64,000 nucleotides of DNA from Bradyrhizobium iriomotense. Its GTDB lineage: Bacteria; Pseudomonadota; Alphaproteobacteria; Rhizobiales; Xanthobacteraceae. Below the pieces are notes generated by a model. That model ran no database searches, had not been told where the DNA came from, and worked only from the letters and a program-made list of their open reading frames with translations. Every line of letters begins with the position of its first letter. The first letter of the stretch is position 1. Shown one piece after another: positions 52,130 to 60,674 of the stretch. Location: positions 124,001 to 188,000 of the forward strand of contig NZ_JAFCJZ010000014.1 in assembly GCF_018130765.1 (NCBI RefSeq), in the 5' to 3' direction. The position numbers and the translations under genes are program-made.

Positions 52130-52573
52130 ATGAAGATCATTCTTGGCGCCGCATTGGCGGCAGCGATCGCATTGCCTCCGGGCGCGGCCTACGCGCAGGG
52201 CAAGACCGCGCCCAAGGACGCCAAGGTCTATTTCATCAGCCCGCGTGACGGGCAGAAGCTTCGCGGCGCATTCTGGGTCCGGTTCGGCTTACGCAACATG
52301 GGCGTGACGCATGCCGGCGACGACTACCAGAACGCCGGCCATCACCATTTGCTGGTCGACGTGAACGATCCCATCGATCCCAAGGAGCCAATTCCGCAGG
52401 ACAAGTCGCATCTGCACTTCGGCGCCGGGCAGACCGAGACCCAGCTCGAACTTGCCCCCGGCACGCACACGCTGCAACTGGTGCTTGGCGACGCCAAGCA
52501 CTATCCGTTCGAGCCGCCCATCGTGTCCGAGAAGATCACCATACGTGTCAGGCAACCGCTTGCCGGCAAGTGA
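52130..52573 (+). CDS. DUF4399 periplasmic protein
   Basis: 147 residues. A signal peptide (IILGAALAAAIALPPGAAYA) is followed by one DUF4399 domain: KVYFISPRDGQKL, AGHHHLLVDVNDP, and a closing THTLQLVLGDAKHYPF. The His-rich AGHHHL suggests metal binding, but function is unknown. It starts 17 bases after the cyclase gene, so the two may be co-transcribed. Its stop abuts the korB stop. Confidence 0.87.
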   Translation: MKIILGAALAAAIALPPGAAYAQGKTAPKDAKVYFISPRDGQKLRGAFWVRFGLRNMGVTHAGDDYQNAGHHHLLVDVNDPIDPKEPIPQDKSHLHFGAGQTETQLELAPGTHTLQLVLGDAKHYPFEPPIVSEKITIRVRQPLAGK

Positions 52574-53629
52574 TCAGCGCAGGCTGGCGTTGATCTTGTC
52601 CAGCACCGCCGAGCCCGGGCAGAGCGTGTCCGCTTCCAGCGTGTTGAGCGGGGTCTCGACCGTGTTGAGGTGCTCGTGCAGGTCCTCCGCATCCGGGTCG
52701 ACATAGAGCAGGCCGGTGACGATCTGGCCCTTGGCGGCGTGCTTCGCGAGGAAGGTCTGAGCCCCCAACCGGTCATGCGGGTCGTAATCGGCGTCGATCT
52801 TGCGCAGTGCGATCTTGCTGCCGTCATGCTGCTCGACCAGCTGCACCGTGCCCGGTGCGTAGTCGACTGCGATCGGATCGCGGCCGACCAGCACGTCGAG
52901 CCGGTTTACGGCATCATTGTGCTCGCGGACATAGTCAAAACTCTTGGTCGAGCCGGCGTGATTGTTGAAGGCGATGCAGGGGCTGATGACGTCGATGAAG
53001 GACGCGCCCTTGTGGCCGATCGCGGCCGCGATCAGCGGCACAAGCTGGCTCTTGTCGCCGGAGAATGAGCGCGCCACGAAGGTTGCGCCCAGCTGCAGCG
53101 CGATCGCGACGAGGTCGATGGCGTTGTCGGTGTTGGTGACGCCCTTCTTGCTCTTCGAGCCGCGGTCGGCGGTTGCCGAGAACTGGCCCTTGGTCAGGCC
53201 GTAGACGCCGTTGTTCTCGACGATGTAGGTCATGTTGACGCCGCGCCGGATCGAATGCGCGAACTGGCCGAAGCCGATCGAGGCGGAATCGCCGTCGCCG
53301 GAGACGCCGAGATAGATCAGGTCGCGGTTGGCGAGGTTGGCGCCTGTGAGCACGCTGGGCATGCGGCCGTGCACGGAGTTGAAGCCGTGCGAATTGCCGA
53401 GGAAATAGTCCGGCGTCTTCGACGAGCAGCCGATGCCGGAGATCTTCGCCACCCGGTGCGGTTCGATCGAGAGTTCGTAGCAGGCCTCGATGATCGAGGC
53501 CGTGATCGAATCGTGGCCGCAGCCGGCGCACAGCGTCGAGATCTTGCCCTCGTAGTCGCGATGCGTGTAGCCGAGCTCGTTCTTCTTGAGGCCCGGATGA
53601 TGGAATTTCGGTTTGGCAATATAGGTCAT
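52574..53629 (-). CDS. korB: 2-oxoacid:ferredoxin oxidoreductase, beta subunit
   Basis: 351 residues. The thiamine diphosphate site is LGVSGDGDSASIGFGQ (about 108-122) with YIVENNGVYGLTKGQ; cluster-ligand Cys are in TLCAGCGHDS (34, 37) and GIGCSSKTPDYF (68). Together with the alpha subunit it oxidatively decarboxylates a 2-oxoacid, most likely 2-oxoglutarate, with CoA, passing electrons to ferredoxin. Substrate choice is inferred from overall resemblance. It overlaps the alpha gene by 4 bases. Confidence 0.92.
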   Translation of the reverse strand: MTYIAKPKFHHPGLKKNELGYTHRDYEGKISTLCAGCGHDSITASIIEACYELSIEPHRVAKISGIGCSSKTPDYFLGNSHGFNSVHGRMPSVLTGANLANRDLIYLGVSGDGDSASIGFGQFAHSIRRGVNMTYIVENNGVYGLTKGQFSATADRGSKSKKGVTNTDNAIDLVAIALQLGATFVARSFSGDKSQLVPLIAAAIGHKGASFIDVISPCIAFNNHAGSTKSFDYVREHNDAVNRLDVLVGRDPIAVDYAPGTVQLVEQHDGSKIALRKIDADYDPHDRLGAQTFLAKHAAKGQIVTGLLYVDPDAEDLHEHLNTVETPLNTLEADTLCPGSAVLDKINASLR

Positions 53630-55473
53630 GACACGGCCTTGCGGAGCGGGGTCACCTTGAGGTGATCCTGGTGGTCGCCAATGGCTTTTGCGATGAAACG
53701 GGCGGTGATCGGCGAGCCGTCGTAATGCACGATCGGCACGAGACGCACCGGGTCGATGCCGTTCTCGTTGACGATGAGCTGGCGGAGCTGGCTGTCGCGG
53801 TTCTGCTCGACGACGTAGACGAAGTCGTGCTCGGCGAGGAAGCTCGCCACGCTCGAATGGAACGGGAAGGCGCGGATGCGCAGGCGATCGAGCTGATGCC
53901 CGCGTGCCTCCAGCAGGCCGATCGCCTCGTCCATCGCCGGCGAGGTCGAGCCGAAATAGATCACGCCATATTTGGTCGGCCGTTCCGCATTGGCCTGCAG
54001 CGGCCGCGGCACCAGGTCCTGCGCGGTCTCGAACTTGCGCACCAGGCGCTGCATGTTGTCGGCGTAGACCGTGCCTTCCTCGGAGTAGCGCGCATAGCGG
54101 TCGCGCGAGGTGCCGCGGGTGAAATAGGAGCCCTTGGTCGGATGCGTGCCGGGATAGGTGCGATAGGGAATGCCGTCGCCGTCGACGTCGAGATAGCGGC
54201 CGAAGTCGCGGCCTTCTTCCAGCATCTCCGCGGTCATGATCTTGCCGCGGTCGTATTGCCGGGCGTCATCCCACTTCAGCGGGCGGCAGAGCCGATGGTT
54301 CATGCCGATGTCGAGGTCGAGCATCAGGAAGATCGTGGTCTGCAGCCGCTCGGCGAGATCGAAGGCGGCCGCCGCGAACTCGAACGCTTCGGCCGGATCT
54401 TCCGGGAACAGCAGCACATGCTTGGTGTCGCCATGCGAGGCATAGGCGCAGGCGATGATGTCGCATTGCTGGGTGCGCGTCGGCATGCCCGTGGAGGGGC
54501 CGGCGCGCTGGATGTTCATGATCACGGCCGGAATCTCGGCGAAATAGGAGAGGCCGATGAACTCCGTCATCAGCGAGATGCCGGGGCCCGAGGTCGCCGT
54601 GAAGGCGCGCGCGCCGTTCCAGGAGGCGCCGATGACGATGCCGATCGAAGCCAGCTCGTCCTCGCCCTGCACGATCGCGTATTTCGCTTTGCCGGTCTCC
54701 GGATCGTGCCGGTACTTCTTGCAATGCGCAGTGAAGGCCTCCGCCACCGACGAGGACGGCGTGATCGGATACCAGGCGCACACGGTGGCGCCGCCATAGA
54801 CGGCGCCGAGCGCGGCGGCGCTGTTGCCCTCGATGAAGATGCGGTCGCCGACCTTGTCGGACTTCTTCACCCTGAGCCCGATCGGGCATTTCAGGTTCTG
54901 CAGCGCCCAGTCGCGGCCGAGATGCAGCGCATGGACGTTGGAGGAGAGCAGCTTCTCCTTGCCCTTGTACTGCTCGCCGATCAGCTGCTCGATCAGCTTC
55001 GGGTCCATGTCGAGCAGCGCCGAGAGGCTGCCCAGATAGATGATGTTCTTGAACAGCTGGCGCTGGCGCGGATCGGTATAGGTCGAGTTGGTGATCGCGG
55101 TGAGCGGCACGCCGATCACCGTGATGTCGTCGCGGAACTTGGTCGACGGCATCGGCTTGGTGGAATCGTAGAACAGATAGCCGCCGGGCTCGATGCCGGC
55201 GACGTCCTTGTCCCAGGTCTGCGGATTCATCGCCACCATCATGTCGACGCCGCCGCGGGCGCCGAGATGGCCGGCTTCCGTCACGCGCACCTCGTACCAG
55301 GTCGGCAGGCCCTGGATGTTGGATGGGAAGATGTTGCGCGGGGACACCGGCACGCCATGGCGCAGGATCGCGCGCGCGAACATCTCGTTGGCGCTGGCCG
55401 AGCCCGAGCCGTTGACGTTGGCGAAGCGGACGACGAAGTCGTTTACGCTGCTGATCGGCTTTTTGTCGGACAT
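53626..55473 (-). CDS. korA: 2-oxoacid:ferredoxin oxidoreductase, gamma-alpha fused subunit
   Basis: 615 residues. An N-terminal gamma domain (about 10-195: VVRFANVNGSGSASANEMFARAI) is fused to the alpha domain (about 210-600: AWYPITPSSSVAEAF, ATSGPGISLMTEFIGL, PTRTQQCDI). ATG 55473 is chosen as the first Met before the family sequence. It overlaps the upstream FAD/Fe-S gene by 31 bases, so translation is probably coupled. Confidence 0.93.
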   Translation of the reverse strand: MSDKKPISSVNDFVVRFANVNGSGSASANEMFARAILRHGVPVSPRNIFPSNIQGLPTWYEVRVTEAGHLGARGGVDMMVAMNPQTWDKDVAGIEPGGYLFYDSTKPMPSTKFRDDITVIGVPLTAITNSTYTDPRQRQLFKNIIYLGSLSALLDMDPKLIEQLIGEQYKGKEKLLSSNVHALHLGRDWALQNLKCPIGLRVKKSDKVGDRIFIEGNSAAALGAVYGGATVCAWYPITPSSSVAEAFTAHCKKYRHDPETGKAKYAIVQGEDELASIGIVIGASWNGARAFTATSGPGISLMTEFIGLSYFAEIPAVIMNIQRAGPSTGMPTRTQQCDIIACAYASHGDTKHVLLFPEDPAEAFEFAAAAFDLAERLQTTIFLMLDLDIGMNHRLCRPLKWDDARQYDRGKIMTAEMLEEGRDFGRYLDVDGDGIPYRTYPGTHPTKGSYFTRGTSRDRYARYSEEGTVYADNMQRLVRKFETAQDLVPRPLQANAERPTKYGVIYFGSTSPAMDEAIGLLEARGHQLDRLRIRAFPFHSSVASFLAEHDFVYVVEQNRDSQLRQLIVNENGIDPVRLVPIVHYDGSPITARFIAKAIGDHQDHLKVTPLRKAVS

Positions 55474-57242
55474 GTCGAACCTGCGTGGGTCATATCGATG
55501 AAATATTTCTGCATGTCCCAGGCGCCGGTGGGACAACGCTCGGCGCACAGCCCGCAATGCAGGCAGACATCCTCGTCCTTCACCATCACGCGCCCGGTCT
55601 TGAGGTCGCTGGAGACGTAGAGGTCCTGGTCCGGACGCGGCGAGGGCGCCTTCAGACGCTGGCGCAGGTCGCTCTCTTCGCCATTGTCCGTGAAGGTGAT
55701 GCAGTCCATCGGGCAGATGTCGGCGCAGGCGTCGCACTCGATGCAGAGCGAGGTCGAGAACACCGTCTGGACGTCGCAGTTCAGGCAGCGCTCGGCTTCG
55801 CCCAGTGCGAGCTTGACGTCGTAGCCGAGCTCGACCTCGGCGCGGATGTCCTTCAGCGCGATGACCTTGTCGCGATGCGGCACCTTGAAGCGCTTGTCGT
55901 TGGAGATGTCGTTGTCATAGCTCCATTCGTGGATGCCCATCTTCTGCGAGGAGATTTGCACCTCCGGTAGCGGGCGCTCGGTGATGTCCTCGCCCGAGAG
56001 CATCTTGTGGATCGACAGCGCGGCGTCATGGCCGTGCGCGACCGCCCAGATGATGTTCTTCGGCCCGAACGCGGCGTCGCCGCCGAAGAACACCTTTGGA
56101 TTGGTCGAGGCGAAGGTCTTGGGATCGACCATGGGCATGTGCCATTTGTCGAACTCGATGCCGCAATCCTGCTCGATCCAGGGGAAGGCGTTCTCCTGGC
56201 CGACCGCGACCAGCACGTCGTCGCATACGATCGTCTCGTCGGGCTCGCCCGAAGGCACCAGGTTGCGCCGGCCTTTGGCGTCGTATTCGGCTTTCACCTT
56301 CTGGAAGGTGACGCCGATCAGCTTGCCGGCGACATGCTTGAAGGCCACCGGCACCATGTAGTTGAGGATCGGGATATCCTCGTGGAGCGCGTCTTCCTTC
56401 TCCCAGGGCGAGGCCTTCATCTCCTCGAAGCCGGAGCGGACGACCACCGTGACTTTCTCGCCGCCGAGCCGGCGTGCGGTGCGGCAGCAATCCATCGCGG
56501 TGTTGCCGCCGCCGAGCACGATGACGCGCTTGCCGATCTTGTCGACATGGCCGAACGACACATTGGCCAGCCATTCGATGCCGATATGGATGTTCGCGGC
56601 GGCCTCTTTCCGGCCGGGAATGTCAAGCTCGCGGCCGCGCGGCGCGCCGGAGCCGACGAAGATCGCGTCGTATTTCTCCGCCAGCAGCGACTTCATGCTC
56701 TCGATGCGATGGCCGCCCTTGAAGTCGACGCCGAGACCCAGGATGTAGCCGGTCTCCTCGTCGATGACGGAATTGGGCAGGCGGAATTTCGGGATCTGCG
56801 AGCGCATCATGCCGCCGGCTTCGGGATCGCCGTCGAACACGGTGCAATGGTAGCCGAGCGGCGCGAGATCGCGTGCAACGGTCAACGACGCCGGACCACC
56901 GCCCACAAGGGCAACACGCTTGCCATTCTTTGGCGAGGGCCGCGGCAGGCGCTGCTTGATGTCGTCCTTGAAATCGGCGGCGACGCGCTTGAGGCGGCAG
57001 ATTGCCACCGGATTTTCCTCGACGCGTCCGCGGCGGCACGCCGGCTCGCAGGGACGATCGCAGGTGCGTCCCAGAATTCCGGGAAACACATTCGATTTCC
57101 AATTGATCATATAGGCGTCGCTGTAGCGGCCTTGTGCAATCAGTCGGATGTATTCGGGAACCGGGGTGTGTGCAGGACAGGCCCACTGGCAATCGACCAC
57201 TTTGTGAAAGTAGTCGGGGGCCGCGATATCGGTCGGTTTCAT
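55443..57242 (-). CDS. FAD/NAD(P)-dependent oxidoreductase with Fe-S domains (GltD/NfnB-like)
   Basis: 599 residues. The N-terminal GltD-like Fe-S region has Cys18, 22, 61, 65 and 69. An FAD Rossmann motif (VALVGGGPASLTVARDL, near 110) and an NAD(P) motif (VIVLGGGNTAMDCC, near 240) follow. The last 100 residues form a two-cluster ferredoxin: CIECDACADICPMDC (from about 500) and CLHCGLCAERCPTGA (from about 560). It is first gene of the operon with korA and korB and is well suited to move electrons between NAD(P)H and the OFOR or a ferredoxin. Confidence 0.92.
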   Translation of the reverse strand: MKPTDIAAPDYFHKVVDCQWACPAHTPVPEYIRLIAQGRYSDAYMINWKSNVFPGILGRTCDRPCEPACRRGRVEENPVAICRLKRVAADFKDDIKQRLPRPSPKNGKRVALVGGGPASLTVARDLAPLGYHCTVFDGDPEAGGMMRSQIPKFRLPNSVIDEETGYILGLGVDFKGGHRIESMKSLLAEKYDAIFVGSGAPRGRELDIPGRKEAAANIHIGIEWLANVSFGHVDKIGKRVIVLGGGNTAMDCCRTARRLGGEKVTVVVRSGFEEMKASPWEKEDALHEDIPILNYMVPVAFKHVAGKLIGVTFQKVKAEYDAKGRRNLVPSGEPDETIVCDDVLVAVGQENAFPWIEQDCGIEFDKWHMPMVDPKTFASTNPKVFFGGDAAFGPKNIIWAVAHGHDAALSIHKMLSGEDITERPLPEVQISSQKMGIHEWSYDNDISNDKRFKVPHRDKVIALKDIRAEVELGYDVKLALGEAERCLNCDVQTVFSTSLCIECDACADICPMDCITFTDNGEESDLRQRLKAPSPRPDQDLYVSSDLKTGRVMVKDEDVCLHCGLCAERCPTGAWDMQKYFIDMTHAGSTCPTKSRSAA

Positions 57243-57329
57243 TCCTACCCTGTCCGCGCAGGCCCAAAGACCCCCGCGGCCTTTTCTTGAGCTTGGCGAG
57301 CGCTTTAGCGCGCTTCAATCCGGTTTCTG

Positions 57330-57341
57330 AATGACGTCATT
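57330..57341. promoter_or_regulatory. 12-bp perfect palindrome upstream of the OFOR operon
   Basis: AATGACGTCATT lies 88 bases upstream of the FAD/Fe-S gene start, in the 240-base gap to the DUF4286-like gene. It could be a regulator site. A second palindromic element, TGCAA-TATG-TTGCA, lies further upstream near 57455-57468. Confidence 0.3.
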
Positions 57342-57482
57342 GGGTTAGCTTATTAGAACCATTCCGAAGCACAACGGCAAATTTGGGTGATCTCCCGCTT
57401 TCATGGGAGCTGCGCGTGCACAGCATTAACGCGCCGCGCGCAACATGCGGCGGTGCAATATGTTGCAATGCGGATGGCCGCT

Positions 57483-58160
57483 TCAGCCGCGCGCGATGTC
57501 GCTCTTTGCGAGGTCCCACATCAGGCAGTAGGTGCCGACCGAGACCGGAAGCGGGAAGGGTGATGCGGCGGGACCGGTGAAGCGCTCGGCGATGACGGCC
57601 GAGACCGCGCCGACATGCGTGCCGTCGATCAGCACGAACCAGTCCCGTGCACCTTCGTTGCGCACCGCTGGAATATCCGCCGTGGCACCCGACAATTCCG
57701 ACTCGCTCTCGAGCAGATGCATCGAGATGATGCCGGCGTGCTTTTCCGGTGCCAGCTTTTCTTGCAGTGCATCACGCCAGGGTGCGGCATTGTCAGGCGT
57801 CGGCCGCAGCCGCACCACGCCGAGCGCGGCCCCGCGTCCGGTGCCCTTGCTGATGGTGATGCGCGCGACCACGCGCAGCATGTCCTTGAAATGCGCCATC
57901 GTCCGCCGTGACCATTCGGTCTGGTTGGCGAGCCGCGCCCGGTAGGCGGGACTGTCGAGCACGTCGAGTGTGGCGGTCGAATACAGCGAGAGATATTTGG
58001 GATTGGCGGCGTGCGCGACATAGCGCCGCGCTTCCAGGAAACCCTCGATCGCGACGCGCTCTTCCAGATGCTCGCGATCGTACCAGCGATTGAACTCGGC
58101 CTCATCGGCGGCGTCGATATTCATCGACGTCAGCAGCATGCCTTTCCCGGCGAGCGGCAT
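57483..58160 (-). CDS. DUF4286/EthD-like dimeric alpha-beta-barrel protein
   Basis: 225 residues. The N-terminal MLLTSMNIDAADEAEFNRWYDREHLEERV and FLEARRYVAHAANPKYLSLYS resemble small ferredoxin-like alpha-beta-barrel proteins of the DUF4286/EthD type; the second half looks like a repeat of the fold. Function is unknown. It lies 15 bases downstream of the iminopeptidase gene and is the last gene of the pqq unit. Confidence 0.75.
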   Translation of the reverse strand: MPLAGKGMLLTSMNIDAADEAEFNRWYDREHLEERVAIEGFLEARRYVAHAANPKYLSLYSTATLDVLDSPAYRARLANQTEWSRRTMAHFKDMLRVVARITISKGTGRGAALGVVRLRPTPDNAAPWRDALQEKLAPEKHAGIISMHLLESESELSGATADIPAVRNEGARDWFVLIDGTHVGAVSAVIAERFTGPAASPFPLPVSVGTYCLMWDLAKSDIARG

Positions 58161-58175
58161 TTTCTTGGTGTCCTG

Positions 58176-59171
58176 TTATGCGCGCTCGCGCGCGGCCTTC
58201 GAAGCAAGGTCCGCGATCGACTTCATGACCGCGTCCCTCACGCCGCCATCATAGAGCGAATGCCCGGCTTCTTCCACGATGCGAAGTTCGGAACCGGGCC
58301 AGACTTTTGCAAGCGCCTGAGATGTCTCAGGAGGGCACAACAGGTCGTAGCGTCCCTGGATGATGATGCCGGGAATGCCTTCGAGCCGGCCGGCATTCCG
58401 CAGCAACTGGTTCCCGGTCATGAAGCTGTCGTTGAGGAAGTAATGCGCTTCCATGAACGGTGTCGCCGGCAATGTGCGCCAGACGTTCAGCGAGGCGAGG
58501 TCGAGCCGCGTCCTCGCCGGCCTGTGCTCGGACAGGATGCGCTCGGTGTCGTGCCAGGCCTTCGCCGCCGGGCCATGCACGGCCGGGTCGGCATCGAGGA
58601 TGCGGCGCCAATAGGCGTCCACCGGCTGATCCCGTTCCTCGGGCGGCAGCACGCTGAGGAAATCCTCGTAGAGCGCGGGATAGAATTGCGACAGGCGCGT
58701 CGTGAAGGCCGTCACGACTTCGGCCCGCGTGCCCAGGAAGGTCGCGCGGAGCGCGATGCCCGAGACGCGCTCGGGATGGGCCTGCGCATACGCCAGCGCC
58801 AGCGTGGCGCCCCAGGAGCCGCCGACCACCATCCAGTGCGAGATGCCGAACTTCTCGCGGATCTTCTCCATGTCCGCGATCAGGTGCGCCGTGGTGTTGT
58901 GCTCGCGCGATCCCTTTGGAAGGCTGCGGCCGCAGCCGCGCTGGTCGAACAGAACGGCATGGAGACGCTCGGGATCAAACAGCCGGCGATGATCGGGCTG
59001 GCAGCCGCTGCCGGGCCCGCCATGCAGATAGACCGCAGGGATCCCGTCGGCGCGCCCGACGCTCTCGACATAGAGCTCATGGCCGTCGCCGACATCGAGC
59101 ATGTCGGAGGTCAGCGGCGCAAAGGGGTCGGCACGCCTGACCGAGCTGGCCGCGTCGGCGTCAGGCGTCAT
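58176..59171 (-). CDS. pip: Proline iminopeptidase
   Basis: 331 residues, alpha/beta-hydrolase of peptidase family S33. Motifs are YLHGGPGSGCQPDHRRLFDP, DQRGCGRSLPKGSREHNTT, the nucleophile elbow VVGGSWGATLAL, GRYDLLCPPE (Asp) and EEAGHSLYDG (His). It removes N-terminal proline from peptides. ATG 59171 overlaps the pqqE end by 11 bases, putting it in the PQQ operon. A role in PqqA processing is conceivable but unproven. Confidence 0.92.
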   Translation of the reverse strand: MTPDADAASSVRRADPFAPLTSDMLDVGDGHELYVESVGRADGIPAVYLHGGPGSGCQPDHRRLFDPERLHAVLFDQRGCGRSLPKGSREHNTTAHLIADMEKIREKFGISHWMVVGGSWGATLALAYAQAHPERVSGIALRATFLGTRAEVVTAFTTRLSQFYPALYEDFLSVLPPEERDQPVDAYWRRILDADPAVHGPAAKAWHDTERILSEHRPARTRLDLASLNVWRTLPATPFMEAHYFLNDSFMTGNQLLRNAGRLEGIPGIIIQGRYDLLCPPETSQALAKVWPGSELRIVEEAGHSLYDGGVRDAVMKSIADLASKAARERA

Positions 59172-60354
59172 TCTCGGGTTCCAGGGTGCCGCCGGCGAAG
59201 TTGCGGTAGAGGAAGCGGTTGGTCTCGCCCTCGGCCTCGCGCTCGGCCTGCTTGAAGATGGTCTCGTGCAGCGGCGACAGCGCGCAGGCCGGGTCGGTGT
59301 TGGCGGCATCGCCCGTCAGCGCGAACGCCTGGCAGCGGCAGCCGCCGAAATCGATCTCGCGGAACTCGCAAGATTTGCACGGCTCCTTCATCCAGCCGGT
59401 GCCGCGATAGCGGTTGAAGGCCTCCGAGTTCTGCCAGATCCAGGCGATCGAATGGTTGGAGCGCACGGATTCGAAATCGAGCCCGGTGATGCTCTCGGCG
59501 GCGTGGCACGGCAGCACCTTGCCGGCGGGCGAGATGTTGAAGAACTGCCGGCCCCAGCCGCCCATGCACTTCTTCGGCCGCAGCGCGTAATAATCCGGCA
59601 CGACGTAGTCGATGGTCAGCCGGCCCTTTAGCTGCTCGCGCGCCTCCTCGACGAGGCGGGTGCACTCATCGAGCTGCGCCACGGTCGGCATCAAGGCGGC
59701 GCGGTTCTTCAGCGCCCAGCCGTAATACTGGACATTGGCGACCTCGAGCCGGTCGGCATCGAGATCGAGCGCCATCTGGATGATGTCGGGGAGGTGGTGC
59801 AGGTTCTGCCGGTGCATCACCGCGTTCACCGTGAGCGGCAGGTCGAGCTCGCGCGTCCATTTTGCGACCTCGAGCTTCTTGCGATGCGCATTCTTGTAGC
59901 CGGCGACGCGGTCGGCAAGGCCTTCCTCGACGCCCTGGAAAGAGATCTGGACATGGCAGAGCCCGGCGTCGGCGAGATCGCTAAGCTTCTCGCGCGTCAG
60001 CAGCACGGCCGAGGTGATGAGATTGGTATAGAGCCCGGCGTCGCTCGCATGCTTGACCAGCTCGACGAGGTCTTTCCGTGCCGTCGGCTCGCCGCCGGAG
60101 AAATGCACCTGCAGCACGCCGATCTCGGCGAGCTCGCTCAAGACCTTTTTCCACTCGTCCGTGGTCAGCTCCTTGCCCGAGCGGTCGAGCTCGACCGGGT
60201 TGGAACAGTAGGGGCATTGCAGCGGGCAGCGGTGCGTGATCTCGAGCAGCACCGCGAGCGGAATCCCAAAGGTCTCTGCCGTCGAGCGCTGCTTCTCCAG
60301 CACCGCGAGGCTGTCGCTCATCCCGGGCGGGATATTGCCGAGCACGTCGCTCAT
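59161..60354 (-). CDS. pqqE: PqqE, radical SAM PqqA cross-linking enzyme
   Basis: 397 residues. The radical SAM cluster CPLQCPYCSNP (Cys43, 47, 50) is near the N-terminus. C-terminal SPASM Cys are in GKVLPCHAAE, EPCKSCEFREIDFGGCRCQAF and TDPACALS. It joins Glu16 and Tyr20 of PqqA, presented by PqqD. The start overlaps the pqqD stop (ATGA); an in-frame Met 11 codons later is an alternative. Confidence 0.97.
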   Translation of the reverse strand: MSDVLGNIPPGMSDSLAVLEKQRSTAETFGIPLAVLLEITHRCPLQCPYCSNPVELDRSGKELTTDEWKKVLSELAEIGVLQVHFSGGEPTARKDLVELVKHASDAGLYTNLITSAVLLTREKLSDLADAGLCHVQISFQGVEEGLADRVAGYKNAHRKKLEVAKWTRELDLPLTVNAVMHRQNLHHLPDIIQMALDLDADRLEVANVQYYGWALKNRAALMPTVAQLDECTRLVEEAREQLKGRLTIDYVVPDYYALRPKKCMGGWGRQFFNISPAGKVLPCHAAESITGLDFESVRSNHSIAWIWQNSEAFNRYRGTGWMKEPCKSCEFREIDFGGCRCQAFALTGDAANTDPACALSPLHETIFKQAEREAEGETNRFLYRNFAGGTLEPENDA

Positions 60355-60662
60355 AACGTCTTCTCCCGGGCCTCGGTGAGGAAGCCCTTGTCGGCGAGAT
60401 CCTGCAGCATCACGATGACGTCGGCCAGGATCGCCTCGCGCGGTGCGGCGTATTTGGCCGCGAGCTGATCCGCGACGTCGCCGACATTGCGCTCGCCATT
60501 GCAGAGCTGCAAGACCTCCACCGCGATTTCGTCCGGCGCCAGCACGCGTTCCGGCGCCAGGATCACCCAGACCTTGCGGGTCTCGTCGTATTTCAGCTTG
60601 GCATGCCGCGGCAGCACGGGGCGGCTTGCCTCGCTGACGCTGATATGACGCGGCCCGGCCAT
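60351..60662 (-). CDS. pqqD: PqqD, PqqA peptide chaperone
   Basis: 103 residues with the RRE-type fold of PqqD: RPVLPRHAKLKYDETRKVWVILAPER and LCNGERNVGDVADQLAAKYAAP. It binds PqqA and delivers it to PqqE. An N-terminal extension of about 12 residues precedes the core. It lies 12 bases after pqqC. Confidence 0.96.
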   Translation of the reverse strand: MAGPRHISVSEASRPVLPRHAKLKYDETRKVWVILAPERVLAPDEIAVEVLQLCNGERNVGDVADQLAAKYAAPREAILADVIVMLQDLADKGFLTEAREKTL

Positions 60663-60674
60663 CCCAGTTCCTCT

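Noticed and set aside
57455..57468. TGCAATATGTTGCA as an FNR/FixK box
   Set aside because: The consensus TTGAT-N4-ATCAA is not met.
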